Shown: piece after piece, positions 53,468 to 63,329 of the stretch
Numbering within the stretch: position 1 is the first letter of the stretch
Layout of the letters: every line of letters begins with the position of its first letter
Source of the DNA: Pseudoalteromonas citrea
GTDB lineage: Bacteria; Pseudomonadota; Gammaproteobacteria; Enterobacterales; Alteromonadaceae
Reading direction: 5' to 3'
DNA: 64,000 nt
Assembly (NCBI RefSeq): GCF_000238375.3
Contig: NZ_AHBZ03000021.1
Coordinates: forward strand, 534,715-598,714
Translations under genes and position numbers: made by a program
Notes under the pieces: generated by a model
Told to the model about the DNA's origin: nothing
What the model saw: only the letters and a program-made list of their open reading frames with translations
The model's database searches: none

Positions 53468-53624
53468 GACGGTTCCTTAATTTGTGTTATTAACGCACTC
53501 AGTCAATAACAGAATACATCTAGACGATTGTGACGGTTAACAGTGACCTTACGGTGACTGTAGAAAACTAGATAAGTATGATACCCTCCCCGCCCGTTTC
53601 GGGCTAGTTTTCAGGTTCAAGTAA

Positions 53625-54986
53625 ATGATAAATGAGCAAATCAATTGTAAAAAATTAGACATATCGCTATCAACTGTGGCACTTTTTGAACAATTTGCCC
53701 ACTTGCCACACGCAATATTACTCGATTCTAGTAATGCACAACATGAAAACAGCCGTTATGACATCATCAGCATCAACCCTGTTCATGTACTAGAAGCGAA
53801 ATCACAACACGTCTTTTTAGATGGTGAGCAAACTCACTTATCTTGGTTTGAAGCGATCAGCCATCACTTAACGCAACTATGTACAACCCCTGCGCCATTT
53901 GATTTACCATTTTGTGGAGGTTGGCTTGGATACTTTGGCTATGATTTAGGTCGCTATATAGAAAAAGTTCCACAGCTCGCTCAACAAGACATCACATTAC
54001 CTGATATGGTTGTAGGCTTGTACCTTGATGCGCTGATCAAAGACACAAAGACAAATACATGGTATTACGTATCTCAGCCAACCATTGATAATGTCCAAAG
54101 CTACCTGTCGCTGATAAGTAACAAGATGACTAACCAGTCTATCAGCGCATTTACGTTAACCCAAAACTGGGGGTCAAACCTGAGCCAAGCGCAGTATTTT
54201 GAGAAATTCGCGCAGATCCAAGCATACTTAAAGAGTGGCGACTGTTATCAAATTAACCTAGCTCAACGCTTTAGTGCACAATTTACAGGTTCACCATGGG
54301 ATGCCTATAAAAGGCTACAAACACAAAATAAAGCGCCTTTCTCCGCTTTTATTAATTTACCGCAAGGCGCTGTAATTTCAGTATCACCTGAACGCTTTTT
54401 ATTGGTAAATAACCAACAAGTTGAATCAAAGCCAATCAAAGGAACTTTGCCAAGGTTAGTTGACCCTGACGCGGACCATCAACAAAGTATTAAGTTACAA
54501 AATAGCCCTAAAGATCGAGCTGAAAATGTGATGATTGTAGACTTGCTCCGAAATGATTTAGGCAAAGTAGCAAAACCTGGCTCTGTGTGTGTGCCCAAAC
54601 TATTTCACATAGAGAGCTTTCCTGCAGTACATCACTTAGTTAGCACAGTAACAAGCGAGCTAGCTGACGGTAAAACGGCGGTCGATCAATTATATGCCGC
54701 ATTCCCTGGTGGCTCCATTACTGGTGCACCTAAAATCCGAGCGATGGAAATTATCGAAGAGCTTGAACCACATAGACGCAGCGTTTATTGTGGCTCTATT
54801 GGTTACCTTAGTGCGTGTGGTCGTATGGACACCTCTATCACAATTCGAACCCTAGTATGCGATGAGCAAAACATTTACTGCTGGGCTGGCGGCGGTATTG
54901 TCGCAGATTCAGACGCACACAGTGAATACCAAGAAACTTTCCATAAAGTACAAAAAATATTGCCTATACTAGAAAGTAATGAATAG
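53625..54986 (+). CDS. pabB: Aminodeoxychorismate synthase component I PabB
   Basis: Makes aminodeoxychorismate for folate synthesis together with PabA. The chorismate-binding domain is complete: GDCYQINLAQRFSAQF, FSAFINLPQGAVISVSPERFL, SKPIKGTLPR (with the PIKGT motif typical of PabB, where Lys is catalytic), NPKDRAENVMIVDLLRNDLGK-type SPKDRAENVMIVDL, and FPGGSITGAPKIRAMEII. The 453-residue length equals E. coli. It is followed 14 bases later by a Nudix gene on the same strand. Confidence 0.95.
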   Translation: MINEQINCKKLDISLSTVALFEQFAHLPHAILLDSSNAQHENSRYDIISINPVHVLEAKSQHVFLDGEQTHLSWFEAISHHLTQLCTTPAPFDLPFCGGWLGYFGYDLGRYIEKVPQLAQQDITLPDMVVGLYLDALIKDTKTNTWYYVSQPTIDNVQSYLSLISNKMTNQSISAFTLTQNWGSNLSQAQYFEKFAQIQAYLKSGDCYQINLAQRFSAQFTGSPWDAYKRLQTQNKAPFSAFINLPQGAVISVSPERFLLVNNQQVESKPIKGTLPRLVDPDADHQQSIKLQNSPKDRAENVMIVDLLRNDLGKVAKPGSVCVPKLFHIESFPAVHHLVSTVTSELADGKTAVDQLYAAFPGGSITGAPKIRAMEIIEELEPHRRSVYCGSIGYLSACGRMDTSITIRTLVCDEQNIYCWAGGGIVADSDAHSEYQETFHKVQKILPILESNE

Positions 54987-55000
54987 AGTTAGGAGCGAAT

Positions 55001-55564
55001 GTGAAACTATCAGATGTCGTAGCACGGTTTCACATTCATACCGAAACCAGCAAAAAATCAATAGTAACGGGAAAGGTACGTGACAGCGCAATTCTTTTAC
55101 CACTGGTAGAAAGAAACGGTGAAGCGGCTTTGCTCTTTTGTAAACGACCGGCTTACTTACAGCATCACCCAAGTCAAATTTGCTTTCCAGGTGGTAAAGT
55201 AGAACCGCACGATACGTCTAAGACCGATACAGCTATCCGTGAAACGCGCGAAGAGTTAGGTATTAACCCAAAAAATATTACACCTCTTGGGCAACTCAAA
55301 GAGCATCACACCTTAACGGGTTTTAGTATTATGCCTGTTGTAGCGACTCTCAGTAATGACACAACTTGGCATACAAACAGTGACGAAGTAGACCATGCCT
55401 TCATCATTAATATCTCTGCGCTTTTGGACAGTCAAAACTGGCAAAGTATTCACGTTGAACACGCAGGGCTCAGCCGTCAAATGGATGGATTTTTAACCCC
55501 CCATGGCTTACTTTGGGGTGCGACGGCCAGTGTAGTAAAAAACTTTATCAAACTCGTTCAATAA
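55001..55564 (+). CDS. nudL: Nudix hydrolase, CoA pyrophosphatase (NudL-like)
   Basis: Probably splits CoA to phosphopantetheine and 3',5'-ADP. A Nudix box lies at about 64-88 (GGKVEPHDTSKTDTAIRETR then EELG). It is preceded by the LLFCKRPAYLQHHPSQICFPGG block typical of the CoA-specific UPF0035 group. 187 residues. The start is GTG at 55001 with AGGAG five bases upstream. Operon with pabB. Confidence 0.88.
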   Translation: MKLSDVVARFHIHTETSKKSIVTGKVRDSAILLPLVERNGEAALLFCKRPAYLQHHPSQICFPGGKVEPHDTSKTDTAIRETREELGINPKNITPLGQLKEHHTLTGFSIMPVVATLSNDTTWHTNSDEVDHAFIINISALLDSQNWQSIHVEHAGLSRQMDGFLTPHGLLWGATASVVKNFIKLVQ

Positions 55565-55654
55565 GCATAATAAATTCATAATTGAACTGGTTACAATTAT
55601 CTTTTTTAAAGTTATGATGTGCGCCCGTTCAAAAGGCAATGTTGAGTAAAGAAT

Positions 55655-57031
55655 ATGATTAGTGCATTTGATATGTTTAGTATCGGTATTGGGCCCTCGT
55701 CGTCACATACCGTTGGTCCAATGCGCGCGTCTCGCTTATTCGTATCAGATTTACAATCTCAAGGAATCATCGAAGACGTTACAGCGGTAAAAGTAGAGCT
55801 ATATGGTTCATTAGGACAAACTGGTATTGGGCACGGGTCAGGTAAAGCCGTTATTCTTGGGCTTGCAGGTTACGACCCAGAAACCATTGATGCTGATGCT
55901 GTCCCTTCAATTTTAGATAAAATAGAACAAGAACAAATCATTTATCTAGATCAGACAAAACAAGCCGCTTTTCCAAAGCAAGGTGCCATTGTTTTTCATC
56001 GAAGAAAAACCCTACCTAAACATTCAAACGCAATGGAGATCATTGCATTTAAAGGCGAAGAACGAATTCACAGTCAAGTTTATTACTCTATTGGTGGCGG
56101 CTTTATTGTTACCGATGAGCAATTTGACAGTGAAAAACAAGCCGCGTTAGATGTGAGAGCACAAAACCCAGCACCGTATTTATTTGAAAACGCTGCTGAG
56201 CTACTTACCCTATGTAAAGATTCGGGTTTGAGTGTGTCATCTTTAATGATGGCCAATGAAAAAACCCTCCGTTCAGAAGTTGATATCAAAGCCGAGTTAT
56301 TTAATATTTGGCAAGTTATGAAAGCCTGTATTGAGCGAGGGATGAAAACCGAAGGTATCCTGCCTGGTGGTTTAAAAGTTCGTCGCCGTGCCCCCAGCTT
56401 ATATTTAAAGTTGAACGTAGAAGACAGTAACGACCCACTGCGCGCCATGGATTGGGTCGACTTATTTGCACTTGCTGTAAACGAAGAAAACGCTGCTGGC
56501 GGGCGCGTTGTTACCGCCCCCACTAATGGCGCTGCAGGTATTTTACCATCCGTACTAATGTATTATCACACATTCATTCGTGAAGTAGATGAAGAAATTG
56601 CAACGCGCTACTTATTAACGGCTGCTGCAATTGGCATTTTATATAAAAAGAATGCGTCTATTTCTGGTGCTGAAGTGGGCTGCCAAGGTGAAGTTGGCGT
56701 TGCATGTTCTATGGCAGCTGGTGCGCTTACAGAGATCATGGGTGGTAATGTGGTTCATGTAGAAAACGCTGCAGAAATAGGTATGGAACATAACTTAGGC
56801 CTAACCTGTGATCCTGTTGGCGGCTTAGTACAAGTCCCTTGCATTGAGCGCAATGCCATGGGCGCTGTTAAAGCCATTAATGCATCGCGCCTTGCTATTC
56901 GTGGTACCGGTGAGCAAAAAGTATCACTCGACAAAGTTATCAAAACCATGCTCGATACTGGTAACGATATGAAAACAAAATATAAAGAAACGGCACGAGG
57001 CGGTTTAGCCGTCAATATTATCGAATGTTAG
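55655..57031 (+). CDS. sdaA: L-serine ammonia-lyase SdaA
   Basis: Deaminates L-serine to pyruvate with a [4Fe-4S] cluster. Single-chain form, 458 residues. The beta domain starts MISAFDMFSIGIGPSSSHTVGPMRAS. The alpha domain has AAGRVVTAPTNGAAGILPSVL-type VVTAPTNGAAGILPSV, GCQGEVGVACSMAAGAL and MEHNLGLTCDPVGGLVQVPCIERN, which supply the cluster Cys. A likely stand-alone gene followed by a strong terminator. Confidence 0.96.
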   Translation: MISAFDMFSIGIGPSSSHTVGPMRASRLFVSDLQSQGIIEDVTAVKVELYGSLGQTGIGHGSGKAVILGLAGYDPETIDADAVPSILDKIEQEQIIYLDQTKQAAFPKQGAIVFHRRKTLPKHSNAMEIIAFKGEERIHSQVYYSIGGGFIVTDEQFDSEKQAALDVRAQNPAPYLFENAAELLTLCKDSGLSVSSLMMANEKTLRSEVDIKAELFNIWQVMKACIERGMKTEGILPGGLKVRRRAPSLYLKLNVEDSNDPLRAMDWVDLFALAVNEENAAGGRVVTAPTNGAAGILPSVLMYYHTFIREVDEEIATRYLLTAAAIGILYKKNASISGAEVGCQGEVGVACSMAAGALTEIMGGNVVHVENAAEIGMEHNLGLTCDPVGGLVQVPCIERNAMGAVKAINASRLAIRGTGEQKVSLDKVIKTMLDTGNDMKTKYKETARGGLAVNIIEC

Positions 57032-57056
57032 TGTATTGATTAAGTTACTTTATAAA

Positions 57057-57085
57057 AACCCAAGCCAATATAGCTTGGGTTTTTT
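57057..57085 (+). terminator. Terminator after sdaA
   Basis: Stem AACCCAAGC (57057-57065) with GCTTGGGTT (57073-57081), seven-base loop, then T to 57085. It lies 25 bases after the sdaA stop and before the converging sulfatase gene. Confidence 0.88.
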
Positions 57086-57137
57086 CTGAGCGTACTATTT
57101 CATGAATCATAACTCGCGCATCTATCATTCGTTTCAG

Positions 57138-58823
57138 TTAATCTGAGCCATTTCTAATAGACTGCCCATGTTCAGATAACTCCAACACGAGCGCAGACCA
57201 ATCATCCCCAGACTGTAATAAGTCATTTTGCTCGTTTATATCAACATTCATATCAAAAAGTGCCTGTTGCTGTGAATCGATAGACAACAGCTTATAGTCT
57301 TGATTGCGTACAGCCCAGCCAGCCACTCCATTACGCTGAAACTCAGCATAATTATATTGACGAACAGAGGTGTTTGGGACGACGTCAAACAGTGTGTCGT
57401 AGAAACTATGGCTATTATAAACCTGAGCAATATCTCTACCCGCTATTTGTGAAATGGTTGCATATAAATCCGTGCTATTGACTAAGCGACTTTCTCTGGT
57501 ATTTTGCTTGTTAAGCAGGCTGCCTGAAACAAGAAGAGGCACTCTGATCCCACCTTCATACAAACTATTTTTACTATGCTGTCGCGTATACACACTTGTA
57601 TCAATGACAGGTGCGGGCGTACCGTTATCACCAATAAAAATAATGAGGGTATTCTCTCTTTCTTCAGCGGGTAATGACGCCAACAAACGTCCAATTTCAG
57701 TATCCATTGCCTCTATTGCTGCTAAATAATAAGGCCGGGGGTTTTGCGCTATGTCCTCTGCAGAACCACTTAACTCAGAGCGTGTGTGTAACTCATTAGG
57801 AGGTAAATGAAAAGGTGAATGGGGGGCAACATACGCAAGCCATGCAAACCACGGGCTAGTTTGCTGTGTGATCCAATCAATCGCCAAATCGGTTACTTTA
57901 CTTGTATGGTACTGGGTCACTGGCGTTTGGCTACCATTGTTTGTAAGCGTCCAATCACTGTAGTCATCTAACGTGCCTGTAATGTTACCGACGTAATGTA
58001 CTACACCAGCACTATTTGGGTGAGACAAGTCGGGATCCCCACCGCCTAAGTGCCATTTACCAAATACCGCCATAGAATATGCTTTGCTAGCGTCATTTTC
58101 AGCTAAAAATCGGGGTAATGTTTTTAAACTTGTATCCATCACTGCGGGAACGAAGCTAACGCCACTATTTACGCCATGCATACCGGTCATAATAGTCCCC
58201 CGCGTTGTTGTACAAGCAGGCGTTGCCCACGCGTTATCAAAGACCACACCAGAAGTTGCTAACGAATCTAATATCGGCGTTTTAGGTAAGTCAGTCGAGT
58301 AACTATATTGACTCGACGCATCGACCCCTTGGTCATCTGATATAATGAGAATAATATTCGGTTTAGTCATAGGAGGATCACCTACCACAATAGCCGAAAC
58401 CTGCGCTGTTGCTTGACTCATTATCGACTCGCTATACCCATCACCATCAACATAACTTACCTCAACAGAAATCGTGAAGTCTATTTCATTACTGGATAAA
58501 GTAATGCTATTTTGCGTACCGTCTTCTATCTCAGTATTCCCCTTGAACCACTGATAAGTAAAAGCCCCCAAACCATTACTGTCTTCTAATGTATTGGTAA
58601 TAGTGAGTGTTTGCCCTTCAATTAACTCGCCAATTATCACAACAGATCCTGTTGGCGCGACATTATCGGGGATCGATGGTGTGGTAGGTGGTGTTGCAAT
58701 CGGAGCTTCAATAACTGGGTCGGTGATTGGGGTTACAACCGGCTCTGGTGCAGTGTTTTCTCCAGCACCTCCCCCACAGCCGACCATGTTTATAATTAAC
58801 ATCATCCACACAATACGCTTCAT
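57138..58823 (-). CDS. Sulfatase lipoprotein with Ig-like domain
   Basis: A 561-residue exported protein. The signal peptide ends in MVGC (lipidated Cys), followed by a Pro/Thr-rich linker and an Ig/cadherin-like domain (about residues 55-145). The sulfatase domain follows: the metal-binding start ILIISDDQG, the active-site signature CTTTR (204-208), KWHLGG and IFIGDNGTP. The usual formylglycine motif is CxPxR or CxAxR; here the middle position is Thr. The ATG at 58823 has GGAG upstream; a GTG four codons earlier is less likely. The substrate (perhaps an algal polysaccharide sulfate ester) is inferred. No partner glycosidase is nearby. Confidence 0.88.
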   Translation of the reverse strand: MKRIVWMMLIINMVGCGGGAGENTAPEPVVTPITDPVIEAPIATPPTTPSIPDNVAPTGSVVIIGELIEGQTLTITNTLEDSNGLGAFTYQWFKGNTEIEDGTQNSITLSSNEIDFTISVEVSYVDGDGYSESIMSQATAQVSAIVVGDPPMTKPNIILIISDDQGVDASSQYSYSTDLPKTPILDSLATSGVVFDNAWATPACTTTRGTIMTGMHGVNSGVSFVPAVMDTSLKTLPRFLAENDASKAYSMAVFGKWHLGGGDPDLSHPNSAGVVHYVGNITGTLDDYSDWTLTNNGSQTPVTQYHTSKVTDLAIDWITQQTSPWFAWLAYVAPHSPFHLPPNELHTRSELSGSAEDIAQNPRPYYLAAIEAMDTEIGRLLASLPAEERENTLIIFIGDNGTPAPVIDTSVYTRQHSKNSLYEGGIRVPLLVSGSLLNKQNTRESRLVNSTDLYATISQIAGRDIAQVYNSHSFYDTLFDVVPNTSVRQYNYAEFQRNGVAGWAVRNQDYKLLSIDSQQQALFDMNVDINEQNDLLQSGDDWSALVLELSEHGQSIRNGSD

Positions 58824-59050
58824 CTTTTTCTCCACAAAATATCTACAACAAGACTAGGACAAAAATACCAACTCAGATACTCACTAATTAAACAAATCAC
58901 TCGCTTGCGTCCGCCAATAAGCGTTTTCTCAAATGGACTATCTATAAGAGCTTTAGCGTAATTTTAACGTAAAGCAGCGCTTTTACCTTGCATTAATAAA
59001 CCCCAAGTGATTTATTATAACATCACAAATACCAATAAAAGGGACTTGAT

Positions 59051-60784
59051 ATGCGTTTGCTTTGTCTTTCTTTATATAGCATCGTTGCCTCATTTGTTAT
59101 TGCTTTACCAATCTATGCAATGACTGATCAAATTGATTTTACATGGCATAAAAAAATCAAGCTGCGAGACGACAAACATGCCGCAGCTTCCATATACAAG
59201 CCTGCAATCTTCAACGCTTCATTACCAAGTATCGTATTTATTACCCCCTATAATCGTGATGAAGCAAATAAGTACGGCACATACTTTGCTCAACATGGTT
59301 ATGCTTTTATTGCTGTTGATAGCCGAGGTCGCGGCGATTCAGAAGGTGAGTTTATTCCATTTGAAAAGGACGGTCAGGATGGCTTTGATGTGATTGAATG
59401 GGTTGCAGCGCAGCCTTGGAGTAATCAAAAAGTAGCGATGATGGGTGGTTCATACCGAGGGTTTACACAATGGGCAACGCTCAAAGAAGCGCCTCCCAGT
59501 TTAAAAACCATAGTACCTACCGCCAGTGTGTACCCTGCTATCGATTTCCCATATAAAAATGACATTCCTACCTATTACGTAATGTCATGGTTGCATTTTA
59601 TTTCGGGTAAAACCAACAACAGCGCACGCTTCAATCAAGCACATGTTGCGCCAATTTACGCTAAGTTACGTCGAGATGGCGCCAGCTTTAGAGAGCTAGA
59701 CAAACGCTTGGGTAATCCATCGTCCATTTTTCAAACGTGGTTAGATCACCCTAAATATGATAGTTACTGGGGAAAAATGGTGCCACAAGCACAACACTAT
59801 CGCGCATTTACAGGCCCTGTACTTTCAATTACAGGGCAATACGATGGAGATCATTTAGGCACCTTGAATTATTACAAAAACCTCATGTCTTCAACTCAAA
59901 ACGCAAAACACCACTATTTAGTACTGGGCCCGTGGGATCACGCCGGTACACGTTCGCCCAAAAAAAATATCGACGGTATCATGGTGGGTAACAATAGTTT
60001 ACTAGATTTTAAAAAACTACATTTAGCATGGTTTAATTGGACCTTAAAAGGTGAGGAGAAGCCAACGTTTTTAAAAGATAATATTGCGACTTTTAATATT
60101 GGCAGCAACCGTTGGCACTATTATCGTGATTTACAGTCGCTAAACCTACCAAACCAGCGCTTTAACCTTTCTTCAGCACACAAACAGCACAACGTTTTTT
60201 CATCAGGCTTGATGACCTCATCGAATACACTCTCTGCTGCTCCTTATAGTGAATACCAATATGATCCGCTTCATACTAAAGGTATGCCCAAATCGACTGA
60301 GCATAGTCTGACAGGCCAAAATACAGCGATGGCCATTGACAATAACGGGGTGATTTTCCACTCTCGTAAACTAAAACAAGCACTATTCTTACAAGGGCAA
60401 ATCAGCCTTTCATTATGGTTATCTTCAAACATTGCGAATACTGACCTCTTTGCAATGCTATATATCATAGATAAATACGGTAAAAGTGCCCTTATTTCAG
60501 AAGACAGAGTACGGTTAAAACGTGGAGCAAATCGAGACCATAATCCAAACGAGCTTTATCAAATTAAGCTAAATAGTTTTGCCCTTGTATCACGTAAACT
60601 GCCCAAGAACAGCCGACTCAGGTTAGTGGTAACCTCTGAGCATAGCCGTTACCAAAAACATTATAATGGTGATGGACCTGTAGCAGACCAAACAGGCCAG
60701 GGGGCGATACCTGCAACACTACAAATTCATCATCATGGGAAGTATCAAAGCTCACTTAATTTACCCTTGAGCCACACTTTGTAA
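59051..60784 (+). CDS. CocE/NonD family hydrolase (X-Pro dipeptidyl-peptidase-like)
   Basis: A 577-residue exported serine hydrolase. A signal peptide covers about residues 1-24. The alpha/beta hydrolase domain has SRGRGDSEGEF, the nucleophile in GGSYRGFTQW (Ser134), the acid in TGQYDGDHLG and the His in LGPWDHAG. The C-terminal jelly-roll domain (LSLWLSSNIANTDLFAMLYIID, VTSEHSRYQ) is typical of this family. The ATG at 59051 has AGGGA upstream. The substrate is unknown: family members cleave esters, amides or X-Pro peptides. A single gene. Confidence 0.88.
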   Translation: MRLLCLSLYSIVASFVIALPIYAMTDQIDFTWHKKIKLRDDKHAAASIYKPAIFNASLPSIVFITPYNRDEANKYGTYFAQHGYAFIAVDSRGRGDSEGEFIPFEKDGQDGFDVIEWVAAQPWSNQKVAMMGGSYRGFTQWATLKEAPPSLKTIVPTASVYPAIDFPYKNDIPTYYVMSWLHFISGKTNNSARFNQAHVAPIYAKLRRDGASFRELDKRLGNPSSIFQTWLDHPKYDSYWGKMVPQAQHYRAFTGPVLSITGQYDGDHLGTLNYYKNLMSSTQNAKHHYLVLGPWDHAGTRSPKKNIDGIMVGNNSLLDFKKLHLAWFNWTLKGEEKPTFLKDNIATFNIGSNRWHYYRDLQSLNLPNQRFNLSSAHKQHNVFSSGLMTSSNTLSAAPYSEYQYDPLHTKGMPKSTEHSLTGQNTAMAIDNNGVIFHSRKLKQALFLQGQISLSLWLSSNIANTDLFAMLYIIDKYGKSALISEDRVRLKRGANRDHNPNELYQIKLNSFALVSRKLPKNSRLRLVVTSEHSRYQKHYNGDGPVADQTGQGAIPATLQIHHHGKYQSSLNLPLSHTL

Positions 60785-60959
60785 ATGACTTACATGATGC
60801 TCTTGAGATAATCATTTGATACGTATGACAAACAATACGCTTCCAAATATATAAATTTCATGGTGCAACACCGCTTGCACTTTTTTCTCAAGCAATGCAT
60901 TTATTTCTATTTTCCGATGTTATATCGTAGTAAATCTATTTATTTATATAGCGCACCCT

Positions 60960-61901
60960 ATGCTCAAAATAATTTTTATTATTATGCTCACAAGCACAAC
61001 TTTTTTGAGCTCGGCTAAACCGAGTCAATTTCTTGTATACGGGGATATGCCTTATTCTCACATAGACGCTAATATGCTTCGTAAGCCCTCTGGGTTGCTA
61101 TACCAAGCCGTACAAAAAACGCCGCATGATTTTATTGCACATGTTGGGGATATAAAATCGGGTGCAGTGCCTTGTACAAACGCCATTTTAAAAGAAAACT
61201 ATACACTCATTAGTAAAATGAGCCACCAGCCGTTTATTTACACGCCAGGAGACAATGACTGGACCGACTGTGATAGAAAAAACCTCACACCTCGTTACGA
61301 TGAACTAGAGCGGCTGAAGTTCATTCGGTCTGAATTCTCTCACTCTGCAGTCAAACTAAACCACTATCAACGACAGACTGCACAACCAGAAAATCAAACA
61401 TGGCTACATAATAATATTCGCTTCATAACTTTACATGTTGTTGGGACCAATAATGGCCGTAAGCAAATTCTTCTGTCAGATAAAAAACTTGCCCGTGAAA
61501 AAATCAATATACGAGATAAGCACAACTTAAAATGGCTACTAAGTCACTTAAATAAAGACTTGGCAGCTGCCGTCATATTTATGCAGGCTGATATATTTGT
61601 AGATCCCAAACATGACAAAGCATGCACGCAAACAAGGCAAAAAAAATGTGATGGGTTTAAACAATATAAGCAAGTATTGCATAACCTTGCCAAAGAATAT
61701 GATTTCCCTATTCTCCTTAGTCACGGAGATACAAAAGCATTTTGTTTGTCGAAAAGGGCTTCTGGACTATGGCAACTTAATGGCCCTGGAGACTTTCAGT
61801 ATTTAGATATTGCGAAAGTCACAATCAACCCCAACAATCAAACAACACCTTTCACTGTGCGCTCTTTACTCTCCGATAAAACCATTTCCGCTTGCAAATA
61901 A
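60960..61901 (+). CDS. Exported calcineurin-like metallophosphoesterase
   Basis: A 313-residue protein. A signal peptide covers about residues 1-19 (MLKIIFIIMLTSTTFL to SSA). Metal-binding blocks fit a calcineurin-type phosphoesterase: VYGDMPYSHID, HVGDIKSG, YTPGDNDWTDCD, MQADIFVD and LSHGDTKAF. The GDNDWTDC form is distinctive. The substrate is unknown. No ribosome site is clear, so the start is less certain; a second Met lies nine residues in. A stem-loop follows the stop. Confidence 0.75.
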   Translation: MLKIIFIIMLTSTTFLSSAKPSQFLVYGDMPYSHIDANMLRKPSGLLYQAVQKTPHDFIAHVGDIKSGAVPCTNAILKENYTLISKMSHQPFIYTPGDNDWTDCDRKNLTPRYDELERLKFIRSEFSHSAVKLNHYQRQTAQPENQTWLHNNIRFITLHVVGTNNGRKQILLSDKKLAREKINIRDKHNLKWLLSHLNKDLAAAVIFMQADIFVDPKHDKACTQTRQKKCDGFKQYKQVLHNLAKEYDFPILLSHGDTKAFCLSKRASGLWQLNGPGDFQYLDIAKVTINPNNQTTPFTVRSLLSDKTISACK

Positions 61902-61902
61902 T

Positions 61903-61980
61903 ACGCTGAATGGCCAGGAATGGTTATACTGATGTAGTTCAAACTTCGTTTTCCATCAGTCATAACCAAACCTTCAGCGT
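61903..61980. repeat. Nested imperfect inverted repeat between converging genes
   Basis: Three nested arm pairs fold into one long hairpin: ACGCTGAA with TTCAGCGT (61903-61910/61973-61980), GGTTAT with ATAACC (61922-61927/61962-61967), and CTGATG with CATCAG (61929-61934/61954-61959). It fills the 96-base gap between two converging genes. There is no T run. It may stop transcription in both directions or be a palindromic repeat element. Confidence 0.6.
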
Positions 61981-61997
61981 GTCGATATGTGTAAAAC

Positions 61998-62810
61998 TTA
62001 ATTCAATACAGCTTCAAACGTAAAGAAAATCTGGCCGCCCATTTCATCTGCTAATGCATTATTTGTAAGTGGTTTCTTAAACTCCGCCACTAACAAGTAA
62101 CGTCCTGCATCAGCGAGAGTAAACGAGATCTCCCCATTCTTATCAGACACAACTTTCAACGCATTAAGATCATTCCTATATCGCGCACCATCTTTAATAA
62201 TTTCAACTTCAACACCTTGCTGAGGTTGACCATTAAATAGTAACTGTAATTGGGCTTTTTCATTTTGCGCAATATCAGAGGGGTGAGTGATCGGCTTAAG
62301 CTCTAACCCGTTATTAGTTAAACTATAATTATCATTTGGCGCATTTAATGTTACAAATGTCATCACTTGAGCCTGAGAGGCCAGCGTTGTAACATTCTTT
62401 GCTCCCTTGGGTAATTTGTCCGCTCGGGTTGCCTTGCTGGTATTACGTAACCATTGCGTACCCTCTTTTCCTGTGACCTCATAGCTAGTCCAGTAACTCA
62501 CATCACTGTCCAAATACAATTTGTAAGTACCTTCTTCAGCCAAGTGAATATCAACGACGCTCTTGCGATGACCACGATAACTTGAGCTTGGGCGAGAGCG
62601 CTCACCGTTTGGGGTTATAATGGTAAACCTATCTGATCCCATCGGTTTATCGACGTTAAACGTTTCATTCGATGCCGTAACATCCGCCATGATCCATACT
62701 TTATCTTCTGCTGAGACACTAAAGTGTGTTGGTAAAATCCAACGATCATGTGCGTGCGCGGCCCCCGTAAAAGCGAGTGCCAATAAAGAGAAAAGTTTAA
62801 ACTTAGACAT
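61998..62810 (-). CDS. DUF4198 family exported protein
   Basis: A 270-residue protein with a signal peptide (MSKFKLFSLLALAFTGAAHA) and a mature start HDRWILPTHF. The rest is beta-rich: VWIMADVTASNE, RFTIITPNGERSRP, then a late VEVEIIKDGARYRN domain resembling a carboxypeptidase-type Ig fold. The DUF4198 family occurs with nickel, cobalt and iron uptake genes. AAGGAAT precedes the ATG. It is last of three same-strand genes (PepSY, DUF2271, DUF4198) with gaps of three to six bases, so it is co-transcribed. Confidence 0.85.
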   Translation of the reverse strand: MSKFKLFSLLALAFTGAAHAHDRWILPTHFSVSAEDKVWIMADVTASNETFNVDKPMGSDRFTIITPNGERSRPSSSYRGHRKSVVDIHLAEEGTYKLYLDSDVSYWTSYEVTGKEGTQWLRNTSKATRADKLPKGAKNVTTLASQAQVMTFVTLNAPNDNYSLTNNGLELKPITHPSDIAQNEKAQLQLLFNGQPQQGVEVEIIKDGARYRNDLNALKVVSDKNGEISFTLADAGRYLLVAEFKKPLTNNALADEMGGQIFFTFEAVLN

Positions 62811-62813
62811 GTT

Positions 62814-63302
62814 TTATTCCTTAATTGAAAATTTTATAATATTTGTTTCTGGGGTCGCTTTCAGGGTGTAAGACTGCGCTTGTCCATTTAAACTAAATTT
62901 TTGCCGTAGCATAGCTCGGCCACCATTTTCTCTTACTACCTCAATTTTTAGGCTATAGGTGCCTTGTGCTAAGGGCTGACCAGTATCATCATTGGTAGAA
63001 AAATTAACACGATAGTCACCAGCAGGACGCGTTGCAGAAGTGATAGAATCAACCAGCTCAGGTGCTCGTCGTCCTACTTTTCGCCACCAAGTACGAATAT
63101 CTTTAAGCCACTTAGCCCCTTCACGCCACAGTAATAACGTACGCACACTTTTACCTGCGTCGTCCTCAATCCAAACCGCAACATAAGGGTTATGATACTC
63201 CCCTGTTTGTTTTGCTAAGTTGATTGATAGTTCAATTTCTGTACTCTGCGCTTTACCAATAAGAAATAACGCTACAACCAATACCACCCATTTTTTTATC
63301 AC
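62814..63302 (-). CDS. DUF2271 family exported protein
   Basis: A 162-residue protein from the GTG at 63302, which has GAGGA six bases upstream; the frame is open from a TTG at 63323, before that site. The signal peptide is about the first 19 residues (IKKWVVLVVALFLIGKAQS after the start). The mature part has the DUF2271 pattern PYVAVWIEDDAGKSVRTLLLW, WLKDIRTWWR and SATRPAGDYRVNF. The role is unknown; the family travels with PepSY proteins and TonB receptors. Middle gene of the trio. Confidence 0.85.
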   Translation of the reverse strand: MIKKWVVLVVALFLIGKAQSTEIELSINLAKQTGEYHNPYVAVWIEDDAGKSVRTLLLWREGAKWLKDIRTWWRKVGRRAPELVDSITSATRPAGDYRVNFSTNDDTGQPLAQGTYSLKIEVVRENGGRAMLRQKFSLNGQAQSYTLKATPETNIIKFSIKE

Positions 63303-63329
63303 TTTACTTCCTCGAAAAATCAAACAGTA

